Shown here one piece after another: positions 1 to 11,971 of a DNA stretch of 64,000 nt. Both the position numbers and the translations under genes were made by a program. This stretch comes from Paramarasmius palmivorus (lineage: Eukaryota; Basidiomycota; Agaricomycetes; Agaricales; Marasmiaceae), in assembly GCA_037176845.1 (NCBI GenBank), contig JAYKXP010000092.1:124001-188000 (forward strand). The letters are read 5' to 3'. A model generated the notes under the pieces. The model had not been told where the DNA came from, did no database searches, and worked only from the letters and a program-made list of their open reading frames with translations. Numbering within the stretch: position 1 is the first letter of the stretch; each line of letters starts with the position of its first letter.

Positions 1-990
1 TTGAAGTTTGTAGCAGGTAGCCTGTTTGCGGGTACGTTACGTGCACCTACTAAAATATGTAATTCACTTGCTGACTCCCTTGAACTTAGGCGGAACGGAT
101 ACGACAGTAACGGCTTTACATACGTTCTTCCTCGCCATGGTGCGTAATCCGGAAGTGCAGGAGAAAGCCCAGCTAGAACTGGACACTACGTTGGGGTGCG
201 AGAGGCTACCAGATTACGAGGATATTGAGGCACTTCCGTATATAAACGCCGTGGTCTACGAAACTCTCAGGTGAGTTTCGCGTTAAACGAGCTGGACAGA
301 TGCTAATGGTGCGGAATACTAGGTGGCAGCCTGTAACACCTCTGGGTATGCCAAGGTCCTTATTTTGGCGAGGACGACACTGACGACTATACGAATCTTA
401 GGACCACTTAGAGCTACTACCGAGGAAGACATCTACAGAGGATACAAGATCCCAAAGGGGGCGACTGTAGTAGCGAATGCATGGTCGGTGTCGTGATGTG
501 TCACCCTTTTTCTGAAGCCTAACGAATGTTCTATCCTCAGGGCATTTCTCCATGACAAGGAAACTTACGGCCAGGATGTAGAAGTATTCAATCCAGATCG
601 CTGGCTCACCAAGAACGGCAGTCTCAGAAAGGATATGACATTGCCTTTCGCACAGTTCGGGTATGGCAGACGGTACGTATAACCCATCATCTCGGTGCGT
701 CAAACTAATGCTTCTGTCGCAAAGACAATGTACCGGCCAACATGTAGCGATGTCTACACTCTTTCTTGGAATAGCATCCATTCTACACAGTTTCAATATT
801 AGGACGGCACGAGACGCAAATGGAAACGATGTCATCCCACCATGTAACTACATCTCATCATTCCAGAAGTGAGTGCCTCTCCTCAAGCCGATTCACAATG
901 CTAAAATGGCAATGTAGTCGACCGGCGGTGTTCCCATGTCGTATAGAAGTTCGATCAGCAACGCATGAAAGGCTCATAAAGGAGTTCTAA
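1..990 (+). CDS. Cytochrome P450 monooxygenase, C-terminal part (5' end outside window)
   Basis: This is the heme-thiolate monooxygenase C-terminal portion, probably microsomal. I read seven exons: 1-31, 90-270, 323-345, 402-483, 541-672, 725-868 and 918-990, all with GT-AG introns of 49-58 bp. The spliced product shows the P450 signatures in the right order: I-helix oxygen-binding motif FAGGTDTT across the first junction, the ExxR motif as ETLR at the end of exon 2, the FNPDRW segment, and the heme loop FGYGRRQCTGQHVA with the Cys ligand just after the 673-724 intron. The last exon gives a basic tail ending ERLIKEF and a TAA stop. The N-terminal membrane anchor and substrate-recognition regions lie upstream, so family and substrate cannot be assigned. 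The remaining reading frame is unbroken. Confidence 0.93.
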
Positions 991-3503
991 TCTACGGGGG
1001 TGGTTTTGTTGATGTTCTTACATTTGCCACGTTTCACAAGCTGGTCTGTGCTGACTGTCGTCGCTTCATGTGTACTGTATCATTTACCATGCGCATCTTT
1101 TGTTTTGAGCCGCTGCAATACCATTACAAAAATGAACCCCTTCAGGCATGTGCTTCGACTAGTGTAAAAGGATGTCGTACAAGTGAAGCTCAAAGGTGCC
1201 GGTGGCAAGAGGATTGCATTGCAGGTCGGTAGTATTGTATTCCGTGGTAGACGGAGATTACATCTGCGAATCATGTGTACAGAAAAAACTCTTCTAGAAC
1301 GTAGCCGCTTCACTTTCATGGATGCAGAAATTGCCCCTAGCAGGCAAGCTATGTTTCGAAAAGAAACGGTGCTGGCCGGCGGCTAGTGAAAGACTTCAGG
1401 TTTGACGGCACACCAATGAAGAAACGTACTCTACCTGCAGGGTACGAAGCTTTGTCTCTTGATATCGAAGACACGAGAAATCGAAGCAAGTCTTGCGCCG
1501 AAGAGGATGTCTTCCGAGTTATACGGAGCATGCCCGGTTTGAACTTGGCAAATTGACCGCGAATGTCCAGAGCCATGGAGCCGTGGAGCACCACGGGCCA
1601 CCTGTATCGAAAAGATATGAGTTCAGTGTTCCCCGTCTGCTCAAAGTGGAAGTACCTCAGTGATCCACACACGCGTACATAAGACAAAGTACAAATATCC
1701 TCCTACGAGAAAGTGACTGGAGTCGGCCTTCCAGGCACCAACAACCATGCAGCCAAGGAGACCAAGAGCCGCGTTGTTGCTGCCTTTTCGGTGCTGTCTG
1801 TCCCTCTTTGAGGCACATAACTTAGCCAGAGACAGATGGATAAACAACTACTAACAAGAACAGCTTTTATCAGCGGGTGTCTGACTTATGTTTCAGAAGC
1901 ACTTACAAGACCATCATGGTAGTCCCCGCGGCACACATTACTTTGACGGATGCCATGTGTGAAGCGCAGAAAGCGGCCGTTTCTGAATGGGACCATGTGC
2001 CGTTACCTCCTCCTCCTCCTCCTGAACAAGAGCAGATGGGGCAGTGTCAACGGCTTTCCCACCAAAGGGGAGCTATATGTCTAAGTCGGATGGCTAGGGT
2101 ACGCGCCGATAGTAGAATAGTCGTGCCTGCCAGGACAGAACGTCGGTATCCCTGAAGCTACGAACTGGCTTCCGATGCACTAGCCTGACAAGCGGAAACG
2201 CTTGAAGCTACCAGAACAATCTTCTATGTAACTTTCTCGTACATCTTGCTTGCCTTCGTCGGTGCCCTTTAACGGTTTCGATGTAGAGTTCGATATTTGC
2301 TGCGCTCAAACCCTGGCGCACCTTGAGGCTCCATCTGGCCAGGACATCCCATTCATGGTGATTTTGGCATGCTGTATCTTGATAGCGTGTAGGGGCATTG
2401 AAAGCATGGTCACTGAAAAGAAAAGAAACCTATCAGCTCGTTCTGGACTATGTTCTGAGGACAGACATACGTACGAAGCTACACCACTCCTGCACCCCTG
2501 CCAAATACCCAACACACCCCAGTTCCAGCCCCCTCCAAGCACTATTCCGGTGACTTTTGAAAGGAATACATACTGAATCGGGACTAGTATAGAGCCGAGT
2601 GATAGACATGAGCAATGACGAAGATGAGGATAGAAAGGATATCTCACCAAGCCTCTGGCTCACGCGTTCGCGTTAAAAGCGCATCTATTTCGTTCGTTAT
2701 GAATTCTTGACAACTGCTGAGGTTCGCCTTGAAAAGAGTCATAGTGGTCCGAAGGAAAGCCGCGTCGAACGGCTGACAAATACTTTCAACATCCTCTATC
2801 ACTGATAGTATCACCGTCATTGTCGACCTGCGGAAACTCTTCTCGACTAGATACTTATCGCTCTATGGCCTAGGCACGCTCAGGCTCTTTTACCCACCTG
2901 CGTCGTAAATCCTTCGGGCTAGCCCAAAATTGGTACCAGTTCGGAGAAACCCCTGCAATAATCTCCCGCATCGTGTATCTCATGTGCCCTGCACGAGCCC
3001 TTGGAAGTTTCTCAAGTAATTGAATCATGGTGGTGATAGTGCGTATTCCAAGCCTAATGGGTACTCTGTGACGTTACTCATGTCTGTTGACCCTTCGTCA
3101 GTGCCGATGTACCGTAGAGCTCAGCCGCAACGTGGAACCATTGCGACTTGCTGGCACCACTTCTTCCTTCTCATCCCCCCACAAACTCTATTACTGAAGC
3201 TACTCTTCATGGCGATAATGACCCGAATTTCAAGGCTCATTCTACTCTTAGCTTACAGTAATCTTCTGGAAGTTCAAAACCTGGGGTACGAGAAGGCTTG
3301 ACATTGGTCTGACATCGCATGTCGTATTGAAATGCTTCCCGGCGTCAGAAACGTGAGTACCTCGGGTTCTGCGTCATATTTTTTTCTTATGAGCCTCCTA
3401 GCCTTGATACCTATCGAGCACCATCCCTTTATCTCGCTCGTGCTGGTCGTGTGAAGCGCTGCAGGCGTTCCTTGCCCTGTCCTCCTTTCCACGCCCACTG
3501 AGG
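991..3503. other. 2.5-kb stretch without a recognisable gene
   Basis: Only short open frames occur on either strand, with no recognisable domain and no consistent exon chain. A run encoding six prolines lies near 2009-2026, but its frame has no other supporting feature. The final part must contain the promoter of the gene starting at 3504. Confidence 0.5.
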
Positions 3504-4685
3504 ATGTCGGCCTCGACCCTCGTTTTCGAACGGTATTGGTACCTCGGAATAGTTTTCAAGTCTATCATCTACGGTTCGTTATCATACAATCCTTGACTTG
3601 AACTACCGAAGTCCTGATCGACATTATGTTGTCCTAGGTCTCGTCCTATACATTTCTTTCAACACCATCCACCTTTTGTATCACGATCCTTCTCCGAGTC
3701 GTTCCCAACTGAACAGAAGGGTCCTCATTGCATATGTCGTCGTAATTGTGGTCTTGATGACCATTTCGATTGTGGCCAATGCTCTTCTAGGTCAAAACAT
3801 GTGGATAGAGAACCGTGACCATCCAGGGGGTCCATACGGATACTATACTGCAACCGCTGCGGACTGGATAAACGTTGCGGGGACAGCGTCTGTAATGTTT
3901 GGTAACTTTATTGGTGATGCACTCCTAGTAAGTTTACGTATCATTCTGAATGGCGCCCTGAAACGGACTAACAATGATTGTTAGCTATACCGTTGCTATA
4001 TCATCTGGAATTCAAACCTGTACATTGTCGTATTGCCGTTCCTGATCTTCCTCGGTTCCACAGGTAAGCCCCGCCCTCATCACACTCCAGCGCCTTGTCA
4101 ACCTCAAACTCATCTGTTATCTTAGCCCTGTCAATAGTTTCCCTCGTACACAGCGCATTACCCGGCGCAGACTTCTTTGGTCGGAATTCGGTCGATTTCG
4201 CCATTCCCTGGATTGCTCTGACATGCGGCCTCAATATCCTCCTCACGGGTCTCATTACCTGCCGGATTTTAGGGGCACGTAGAGAACTTAACCGGATCAC
4301 CAATTCCCAGGAGCTATCGCAGGTGTACACTGGTGTAATTGCCATTCTCGTAGAATCAGCGTTGCCGTTCAGTATACTCGGGATTGTTCTCGCGGCGCTT
4401 CTGGGCGCTGGCAATAGGGTGTACACACTCTTCGTGAATCTCTGGGGCTCATATGTTGTATGTCGAATTGTTCCCTATAAACATTTTTATACTGATATCG
4501 AATGACAGGGATTGGCTCCATTACTTATCATACATCGAGTCGCGTTGGGAAAGGCATGGTCAAAAGAAACGGCCAGGGATATCAACTCCACGCAGCTCCA
4601 TTTTGCTCCACCTCCCATCGATATTGCTCTAAGAGAAAGAGACCCGGAGAAGGCGCAGCCAGGTAGTTCGATAATGAGCGGATGA
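3504..4685 (+). CDS. Seven-TM integral membrane protein of an Agaricomycete-expanded family
   Basis: The spliced protein is a polytopic membrane protein of unknown function. Exons are 3504-3573, 3638-3927, 3985-4063, 4126-4457 and 4509-4685. The start is the first ATG in frame with a short N-terminal exon (MSASTLVFERYWYLG). About seven hydrophobic segments follow. A conserved feature is the LYRCYIIWNSN motif after the third segment, which recurs as IYRTWILWNRS and VYRTWILWGKS in the genes at 9458 and 51852. Between helices there is a PGGPYGYY loop. The C-terminal tail is hydrophilic and ends in SSIMSG. Such proteins are abundant in mushrooms and are usually annotated only as transmembrane proteins; I do not assign a ligand or role. 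It converges on the FAD monooxygenase that ends at 4960, with 274 bp between the stops. Confidence 0.82.
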
Positions 4686-4959
4686 GTACCAGAGCGGATG
4701 AGTACTAGAGGCTATGATGATGATGTACGTTATGATTCTCATGCACATTGTACGGATATATGCATACATGTCGACTGGATTTGGATAAGATTGTATTAGG
4801 GACCAGAAATAGAACCTTGTTAGCGAAAGTCTGACCTGGGAGTTGGTGAACGAGCTGTTTCGACCCAGCATCTAGCTCGTTAGAATTCAAGGAGTGCGGA
4901 GTTTTACAAAACAATATATTCCTGCTTTTATAGTAGAGTGGGGAATGCTATGTAAGCAG

Positions 4960-7223
4960 TTACATTACAGGTAGACTGACATCTACACAAAGATCCTTGC
5001 TGAAATAGCTGCTCAACCCAGCGGTGCTTTGAGCCGCAGCCCCAATATACTGTTAAATGAAACGTCAGCCAGTGTCCCTGAATGTGAATGTGAATGTCGA
5101 TGGGACTTACCCCATCTGGTCGAACGACAATAGCCAATGTGTGACCGGGCTCAACTCGATAGTTTGTATACGCATGTCCCTCGGTGTCGACGAGAACGTG
5201 GTTAGGCACACTCGTCGTATAGGATTGCGACACGGAGCCTTGAGGTAGGGTCAGGATAGTCTTCACCAAGCCCCTCGGGTACTTCGCCAGCAAGTCGAGG
5301 AAGCCTTGGATCTCCGAGATTGACCTTCCAAAGAGTAGAACCGTGTGAGAAGTAACATCGAAGAACTCATAAATACTGGTAGAGTCCTCATCATCCGAAG
5401 CGGAGCGCTTCAATCCAGGTGCTTCAGGTGCGCGATCACCAGCACGAACGGTTCCATCCAATCCTGAGCGATACAAATCTACCTCTTCATCCATGATGGG
5501 GTATCTTTCGTCGACAAAGAAGGAACTTGTGCCACGATATGTGATGCCAAGCTGTCTCGTCTCGAAGCCATGTTGCAAGGTCCTGAACGAAGCGTTTCCA
5601 GATCGCGCCTTTCGCATTATGTCTTTGGTGAGATTAAGCATCGTCGCAATGAGTGGTACGCGTTCCGTTGTGTACGATTCTACTAGAGAATGCGGCGACA
5701 AGCCTTTATGGGCGAGGGCAAGTTTCCAGGCAAGATTGAACTTTCAGCACAAGTCAGCTAAGCTTCTAAAGGAGGAATGTAAGTAAGCATGTACCGAATC
5801 TTGAACACTGGAATTCATTCCCTACGGCGAAACCATTATTTAATAAGACAAGTATTCAATGGTGCGTTACGTACCTGTCCACCAGCAGGAGTATGAACAT
5901 GAGCAGCGTCTACACTTCTGATAAGTGATCGATCCCAAACTTAATACAAGAAGGCAGACCTCCGACAACGAAGACCCGTCCCTCTTGGAACTTGTTGGCC
6001 ATCCGTACATTTGACCTAGAGCTCTTTGATCAGAATTTATTTCGACAGGTGTCGTCCAAAAACTTACTTCCAAACCGCATGTGTGTACGAATGCCCGAAG
6101 ACAAGATCATCTCTACCGGTAATCTCGCGGAACTCGCTGATAATGTTTTCCTGACTTTTCCCTACTTCATCTGTGTTCATTCGCGGTCCACTCAGCAGGA
6201 AGAACGCCATCTTGCGCCCGCGACTATCGTAAGGACATATGCCAGCTCTAAATTAGTAGGATGAGCATCACGGAGACACAATCACTTCTAAAAGCACTCA
6301 CGTCTTTTCTTTCATATTCCCCCAAAATGACCAGTTCTGTTAAGCTGTGTAAGCATAGAATAAGTACAGAAAAAGGGGTACGAACAGTGCCATCTACATC
6401 CCCAAGTGCCTCGATCTCGATATCACCAATTACCGAAGAGATAGTGGCATCCGATTCTCCCAGGAATGTCAGCCCAAGCTGCTTCCTGACGTTGCTCCGC
6501 GCTCCGTCCGCTCCTACTAGCCATTTTGCCTGCACGGTTTCCTGCCTGCCTTGTTTTGCTATATTGACGAGTACACTGTCGTCGTGCTGGGTGAAACCCT
6601 CCAGCTCAGTCGAGAGTTCGACTATGCAGCCATACTCATTCTGTAAAACTTCACGAAGAAGAGCTTGGTGCTCTTCTTGACGAAATACTCTGCTGTTAAT
6701 CTAAAAACAAGATTCAGCCCGAAGTCGCAATATCAGATAACTTGGCAGGCGCACTCTATAGAACCGTGTTTCGGAAGGCAGTTCATCTACTAGTGGTGCT
6801 TGGCTGATAGGTTTATCTTGTCCTTGGATGTATACATCTCTTGGGGGTAATTTAGTCGAACGTTTCTCCACTTCAGGTAAGATACCAAGGAGCTTGTAAA
6901 GCTCTAGCGTTCGGGCCTACAGAAAAGGGTGTCAGTAGTTAGCACAAGAAAACACGTCTATAAACGTACATGCATCCCAGCTCCTCGGGACCCGACGTTG
7001 AAATCGTCGCGTTGATCAATAACTCGGACAGAGAGACCATTGCGACAAAGGAGAAGTGCTAATGCCAAGCCTGTAAAATCGTTAAGTTTCGACCTAAAGT
7101 GCTCCTATAAAGTTGAATTGCACCAGAAGGACCAGCGCCAGCCTAGTATGGAGAAATCATCAGTGTCCGAGCCCAAAGCCACACGGAACGACTCACGATA
7201 AGCACATCGGGTTGTTTCGACAT
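4960..7223 (-). CDS. FAD-dependent monooxygenase, phenol hydroxylase type (copy A)
   Basis: This is a predicted flavoprotein aromatic hydroxylase using NAD(P)H and O2. Twelve exons on the minus strand read 7197-7223, 7124-7142, 6970-7070, 6755-6915, 6386-6700, 6302-6336, 6068-6247, 5960-6015, 5875-5909, 5795-5821, 5111-5740 and 4960-5049. The 6386 junction needs a GTTCGT donor, a little unusual. Family signatures are all present: GAGPSG dinucleotide-binding loop near the N-terminus, the WLVGADGARSNVRKQLG (DG) motif, then GRVFVVGG joined to DAAHVHTPAGGQGMN (GD motif, FAD ribityl contact), and a C-terminal thioredoxin-like region with GDRAPEAPG as in phenol 2-monooxygenase-type enzymes. The frame is intact, unlike copy B at 58584. 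Close paralogs at 58584-60906 and 62605-64000 confirm the exon model. The substrate cannot be deduced. Confidence 0.92.
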
Positions 7224-7967
7224 TGCAATAAAGAGTTTAGAGAGAACTAGAGAGAACGGGTGATGCTTTACGATGTACAAAGGTAGGGCCCTTTTATTGG
7301 CTTCTGTCTTTACTTGATTGCGCTTTGAGTCAGAGATGACAATGAGGTGGCGTTAGCGAATTTATCCGGCACGGGAATGATGATACACTACCTGGTTTGC
7401 CTGATCTGCACTACATGGGCATTCGATCGCGCTGCGTTGGGGTGGCTTCAATGACGCGTACTGGCATAGTGTTGCACAATCGAGAGGGGTACCTATAAAT
7501 AACAAGGCTCCTTCCCAGGATTACGCGTCACTATCAAGCAATTCAAACGAACGTGAACGTTTGTTGAGAACGCAGCAAGTAACATACCTGACAGCTGAGA
7601 GCAGGACCTCGCCTATGCGGCATCGCACAGCTCTGCATTGAATTGTTGTACGGAAGCAAAAGCGCCGTTTTGAAGACGTGTTGGCCCGGCTACTAAGGTG
7701 ATGGTCAGCAGCAAACAGTCAGTAATGCTGTACATCAACAAAACGGCATGCGCCTCGGCTTGTCGGCTACCTCCGCGGTTGCCGACTCGGAGGCGAGTTT
7801 AGCGCCAATACTTCTTTCGGCCTGATTGACTGCGGCCGCAACATAACTCCCAAAACTGTTATTGATTCCTATGAGCCTTGAGGCCTATACATACATGATG
7901 ATTGACTATTTTATACATTCGTTGGTGCTCAACAAGATGGACACCTGACGATACGTTTTAGTAGCAC
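7224..7967. other. Intergenic, promoter of FAD monooxygenase copy A
   Basis: This lies upstream of the monooxygenase start at 7223 and downstream of the superoxide dismutase stop. I see no gene. An AATAAAAGG-like TATA element occurs on the minus strand near 7290. A TATAAAT string on the plus strand near 7494 has no gene to serve. Confidence 0.45.
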
Positions 7968-8753
7968 TCAGAGCCTGGATCCACCGACGGCTTCCTTGTA
8001 GCGCCTTTCAGCTTCTTCGAAGTTGATAACGTTCCAAATGGCATTGAGGTACTGCCGAAACAGGTCAGTGATATCTCAGAGACAGCTCAGGTGAAGACAT
8101 ACGTCAGCCTTGACGTTAAGATATTGAAGGTAGAAAGCGTGCTCCCAGATATCAACACCAATGACAGGGACGTGGGTCAAGAGAGGATCTTGGTTAGCAG
8201 TAGTGACGATTTCGAGACGCTTGGTTTGTGGGTTGACGCCCTATCAACGGAAGGATGTGTCAGCGGATACTGCGAGAAAAGGCACCAAGTAACGGAAGAT
8301 AGGAACTCACAAGCCAACCCCATCCAGATCCTTGAATTCCAGCAGTGGTGGTGTTGAACTCCTTCTTGAGGTTGTCGAGACCACCAAAGCTCTCGTCGAT
8401 AGCTTTCTTGAGAGGACCGTCAGCAAGCTTGCCGCCGTTTCCGCCCTTCTCGGCCGAGGGAGCCAAGTTCTTCCAAAACAAGGAGTGGTTGATGTGACCT
8501 GTTATCAAGTATCAATATATGTTTATGTCGTTGAGAAATACAATACGTACCACCACCGTTGAATTTTAGGGCAGCCTGGAGAGCAATGCGCTCCTTGGGA
8601 GTGGAAGCCTTGGCGTACGAAGCCTCAGCCGCGTTGAGCGCATTGACATAGGTCTGGTGGTGCTTGGTGTGATGCAGAGTCATGATCTGCTGTGAAATAT
8701 AAGGGCTCAAGAGCATCGTAGGGATAGTCGAGAGGAGGAAGAGTGTTAGCCAT
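7968..8753 (-). CDS. Mn/Fe superoxide dismutase, frameshifted near its N-terminus
   Basis: The enzyme converts superoxide to O2 and H2O2 with a Mn or Fe centre. Exons on the minus strand are 8551-8753, 8311-8498, 8103-8240 and 7968-8051. The protein shows the standard order of the family: N-terminal DYPYDALEP, metal ligand region [21 protein letters not shown], the Gly-rich GSGWGWLGV, then [11 protein letters not shown] carrying the Asp and His ligands. The N-terminal [17 protein letters not shown] and the following [11 protein letters not shown] are in different frames, offset by one base around 8698-8702 where one extra base is present on the expected sequence. An in-frame ATG at 8716 would give a protein without the first 16 conserved residues. 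No mitochondrial presequence is visible, which suggests a cytosolic form. An assembly error is the likeliest explanation of the break. Confidence 0.93.
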
Positions 8754-9457
8754 TGTTGTATGTGGTGGTAAGGAAGAAAGAGCGTAGCCGTCTAGACGCT
8801 TGATTTATAAGAAATCAATCGATAACACGAATGACGCATTCGAGCACGTCTTTCCGAGATGCATTTCTCATCATTTGTAGTCAGCTTGTAAAGTCACGAT
8901 ACTGATTTCCGGCGGCCTTCTCTCAATTTTTGCCTACACGGCAAAGAAAAAGACGCTGCTTAGACTCTGGAGAATGAGAGGAAGAAAGAGTCTAATCGCT
9001 GCGACCAGTCTGGGCAGAAATTTCCAAATTTGATCCAAATCTTATCTGGTGCATTGACACGTGACAGCTCGGATGCTTTCCCACACCACGTGAAAAGGCA
9101 ATTTGAGTAAGCGCTTATGTTCGTCACTGTCACTTGCCATAGCCTCTTGCTCTTACTCTCACCATGATCCTAGGCAACGTGTATGACAGATAAAACCTAG
9201 GACGAAAGCAAGAACACTTGCGAAGGCAAATGACACAGTTTCAGTGGATTTGCCTCCCATGATCGGGCATTAGTTCGCTTCGATCTGCCAGTGGGAGCAT
9301 TTGGTTCCGCTACTGAACTAGTAGAAGCAGAAATTTTGCATATTCGCTCACGAGAGCTAGGCCGAAGAATTTCAATTGCATTCCGGACATTGTCATGTGT
9401 ATAATGCATTCTGACCCATTCTCGTTCTATCACGACCTCCATCTTCTCTCACCCGCG
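8754..9457. promoter_or_regulatory. Divergent promoter region with two CACGTG E-boxes
   Basis: This 0.7-kb region separates the divergent superoxide dismutase (-) and 7-TM gene (+). Two palindromic CACGTG motifs sit at 9058-9063 and 9087-9092, 29 bp apart. CACGTG is the core site of fungal bHLH factors. Regulation of either gene through them is inference. Confidence 0.4.
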
Positions 9458-10852
9458 ATGGGCCAAACATCACCGAGGAAATCGTTCTTGCTTTCCATCC
9501 ATCTGGAGGTAACTTTTGTCTTTTCTTCGCTTCTGATCTAACGTACACTCCACAGGGGTGGGCTTATGGTATCTATCGGTTCATCATGTTTGTCTGGGAG
9601 ACTCACTGTATCTTGTGCTCTTCACAGGTTTTCTCTTCTGCATGTACGCGTTTACCGTGTACATGAAGGTCACCATCATCGGTCAACAAAATCCGCAAAC
9701 ACAGGTCTTTTATCTATTCTCTTTTCATTTCCTCGATGAACCTTCTTATCCGTTATTGCAGGTGATGTTCGCAATATCAACAATTATGTTCTTCATCGCT
9801 ACCTTTCACATCGCCATAAACATGTATCGACTACTTCTGGCCTTCGGCGATTACTGCGGTCGATCGCATGGTCCTGAATTCTACCTCGGCAGGTTGAACC
9901 GCTGGGATCACGTACTCAAGGATGGATTTTACGCGACCCAAGAGATTTTTGGCAGTGCTGCAGCGGTATGTCTGGTATCTAATACTCTTATCATTCAAGC
10001 TCTAAATACTTTGAGTGTCATAGATATATCGAACCTGGATCTTGTGGAACCGATCATGGCGAGTGATAGCTCTTCCGCTGCTCATGCTCTGTGGTGAATG
10101 CAGTGAGTGACACTTCCCTTTCACTTGATCGATGCATTCAATACCTTATCTCTTCCAGTCACCGGCTACAGAACGCTAGCCATCTTCGCCCACGTTGATC
10201 CTACCCACAACATTTTCGATCCTCATCTTACCGCCTGGATCACATCGTTCTTTGCTCTCACCGTGTCGCTCAACATCATCACGACTGGCCTAATGTCGTA
10301 CATTATATGGATGACACACAAGCTATCCTTGTCGTACCAATCATCTGGCTCACGACTATTGCAAGTCATGCGGATTGTCATCGAATCGGCTTCTCTTCAG
10401 CTCATTGTCGAGCTGATCCTTCTTGTGTTTTACTGCAGTGATAGCAATGCGCAATATGTTGCTCTTGAGCTGGTTACGCCTATCGTGGTATGTCGGCATT
10501 CTTCATTGATCGTCTCAAATGCTAACCCGATCTTGTTGGATAGGCCATCACGTTCAACGCAATAACCATTCGACTCAAACTACTTGCAATCAAAGAGGAG
10601 GTTGAATCGTCTGGCATTCCCTCTATAAACCCGGGCCATGCGAATGGGACTGTTGGAAGCATCCCAATGCGACGCATCCAGATCAATATATCCCAGGACG
10701 TGGATATCGATGCAAACTCGAACATTGGGACATCGAAAACAAGGATAGTCCGAGAGACTCTGATGTTAGTCGCAAGTAGTTGTGCACTTGTACCGATAGC
10801 TATCTACTCGTTAATTTACGACCTGGGACTGCGTCTTTCTTACGAACAATGA
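9458..10852 (+). CDS. Seven-TM integral membrane protein, paralog of 51852-53148
   Basis: The function of this polytopic membrane protein is unknown. Exons are 9458-9508, 9556-9568 (a 13-bp micro-exon), 9628-9704, 9762-9965, 10024-10102, 10159-10487 and 10544-10852. The model is supported by the minus-strand paralog at 51852, which has the same exon pattern including the micro-exon that encodes GWAYG. Hydrophobic segments alternate with conserved loops: FGDYCGRSHGPEFYLGRLN and RWDHVLKDGFYATQEIFG, IYRTWILWNRSWRVIALP, FAHVDPTHNIFDPHLTAWI. The soluble C-terminal tail follows ITFNAITIRLKLLAIKEEVE and extends to SYEQ. The last hydrophobic stretch near the C-terminus may be a reading-through of an unrecognised intron, so the extreme end is less certain. 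Confidence 0.83.
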
Positions 10853-11242
10853 AACCCTTGATACCCATTTGATGCGTTGAGCCTCTACTTGAGTCTGATC
10901 AGGTCCGACGGACTCCATCCCGATGATGAGTGTATGGTGCAATCTGAACTTATTCTATTGCTAGTGATGAAGATGAAACTCGAGAGCGTGAAATAAGCTT
11001 TGAAGTGTGTCCTATGTCCCTTACCAATCCCACATCGGGAACGACTGACCGTAGAATCGTGGAAGCTCAATTGACCTATATCATACTTTACAGGGAACCG
11101 TCAGGCCAAGGCGTTCAATCTGTTCGTTTCATGATATGTCTGATGGAGTTTTGACACGTTGTTCCACTTGCTCATGACCGGAATATTCAATGGAGCGGTA
11201 TAAAAAGCCCAGACGAAAATGTAGATCGATATCAACAACCCA
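10853..11242. promoter_or_regulatory. Intergenic region with TATA box for the 11243 gene
   Basis: A good TATAAAAA element lies at 11199-11206, 37 bp before the ATG at 11243. Nothing else is recognised. Confidence 0.5.
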
Positions 11243-11833
11243 ATGAAGTTCGGTTTCACCAGTCTCCTCGCTCTCATCGCTGCTGCCACCGGGGCCGTAG
11301 CTGACTCTCCCATCGGAGACCCAAACTATGGCATTCTCAGTCCTTCCGGTGACGAGGTTGTTGAACACCGTATGTAGTCCTTCTTTTTGTACGCAATGCT
11401 TAAACGACCCGCTAACCTTCTCCACTGAAAAATAGCCTTTAAACTTTACCTTCAACCCCTTCCGCGTAGACCGAAGCATCGCGGACTACATCAACGTTTA
11501 TCTCGTGTCTGGCCTGGACGAAGGGTTCCCCGGGCCTCACGCTTTCATTAGTGGCGTGCAGTTGATTACAGAATTGAAGCCTAATCTCGACGAGAACTAT
11601 CCTGCGTACTATGCCGAGATTGATTGGGCACCCTGGAGTCAGATTCTGCCGAATAATAGGATTTATCAGTTGTGGGTTGAAGAGAAGTATAATGCGGGAC
11701 ACCCGTCAACGCATCCTCTGGTAAGTACATTTTACGCCTTTGAGAACTTTATCTGATATCGTTGTGAATACGACAGGGTGCAAGAACCGATGTGTCTTAT
11801 TGGCAGAAATCATTCCTTCTCAAACCGTTCTGA
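11243..11833 (+). CDS. Small secreted protein of unknown function
   Basis: The protein starts with a clear signal peptide (MKFGFTSLLALIAAATGAVA) and has about 150 mature residues. Exons are about 11243-11370, 11436-11726 and 11777-11833. The mature part contains FNFTFNPFRVDRSIADYINV, a likely beta-strand-rich domain, and ends SYWQKSFLLKPF. No cysteine pairs or known catalytic motifs are seen. At the start of exon 2 the run AAA at 11441-11443 makes the expected HPFNFTFNPF out of phase by one base; either one A is extra or an atypical donor further upstream is used. A TATA box sits at 11199-11206. I do not recognise the family; a role in the secretome or cell wall is only inferred from the signal peptide. 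Confidence 0.7.
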
Positions 11834-11971
11834 CACGACGGTCAACTGGGCGGAGTAGGGCTTTCGATTGCAGGAATGCAAATCGCGAGGATCAAAGTTG
11901 ATTTAGGATGTTGTAATATCTACACAAACGATGAATCCAAATGGAAAACAGACAATGACTACACACGACGA

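Noticed and set aside
1349..2650. Several overlapping short frames, including a six-proline run
   Set aside because: No splice chain, domain or paralog supports them.
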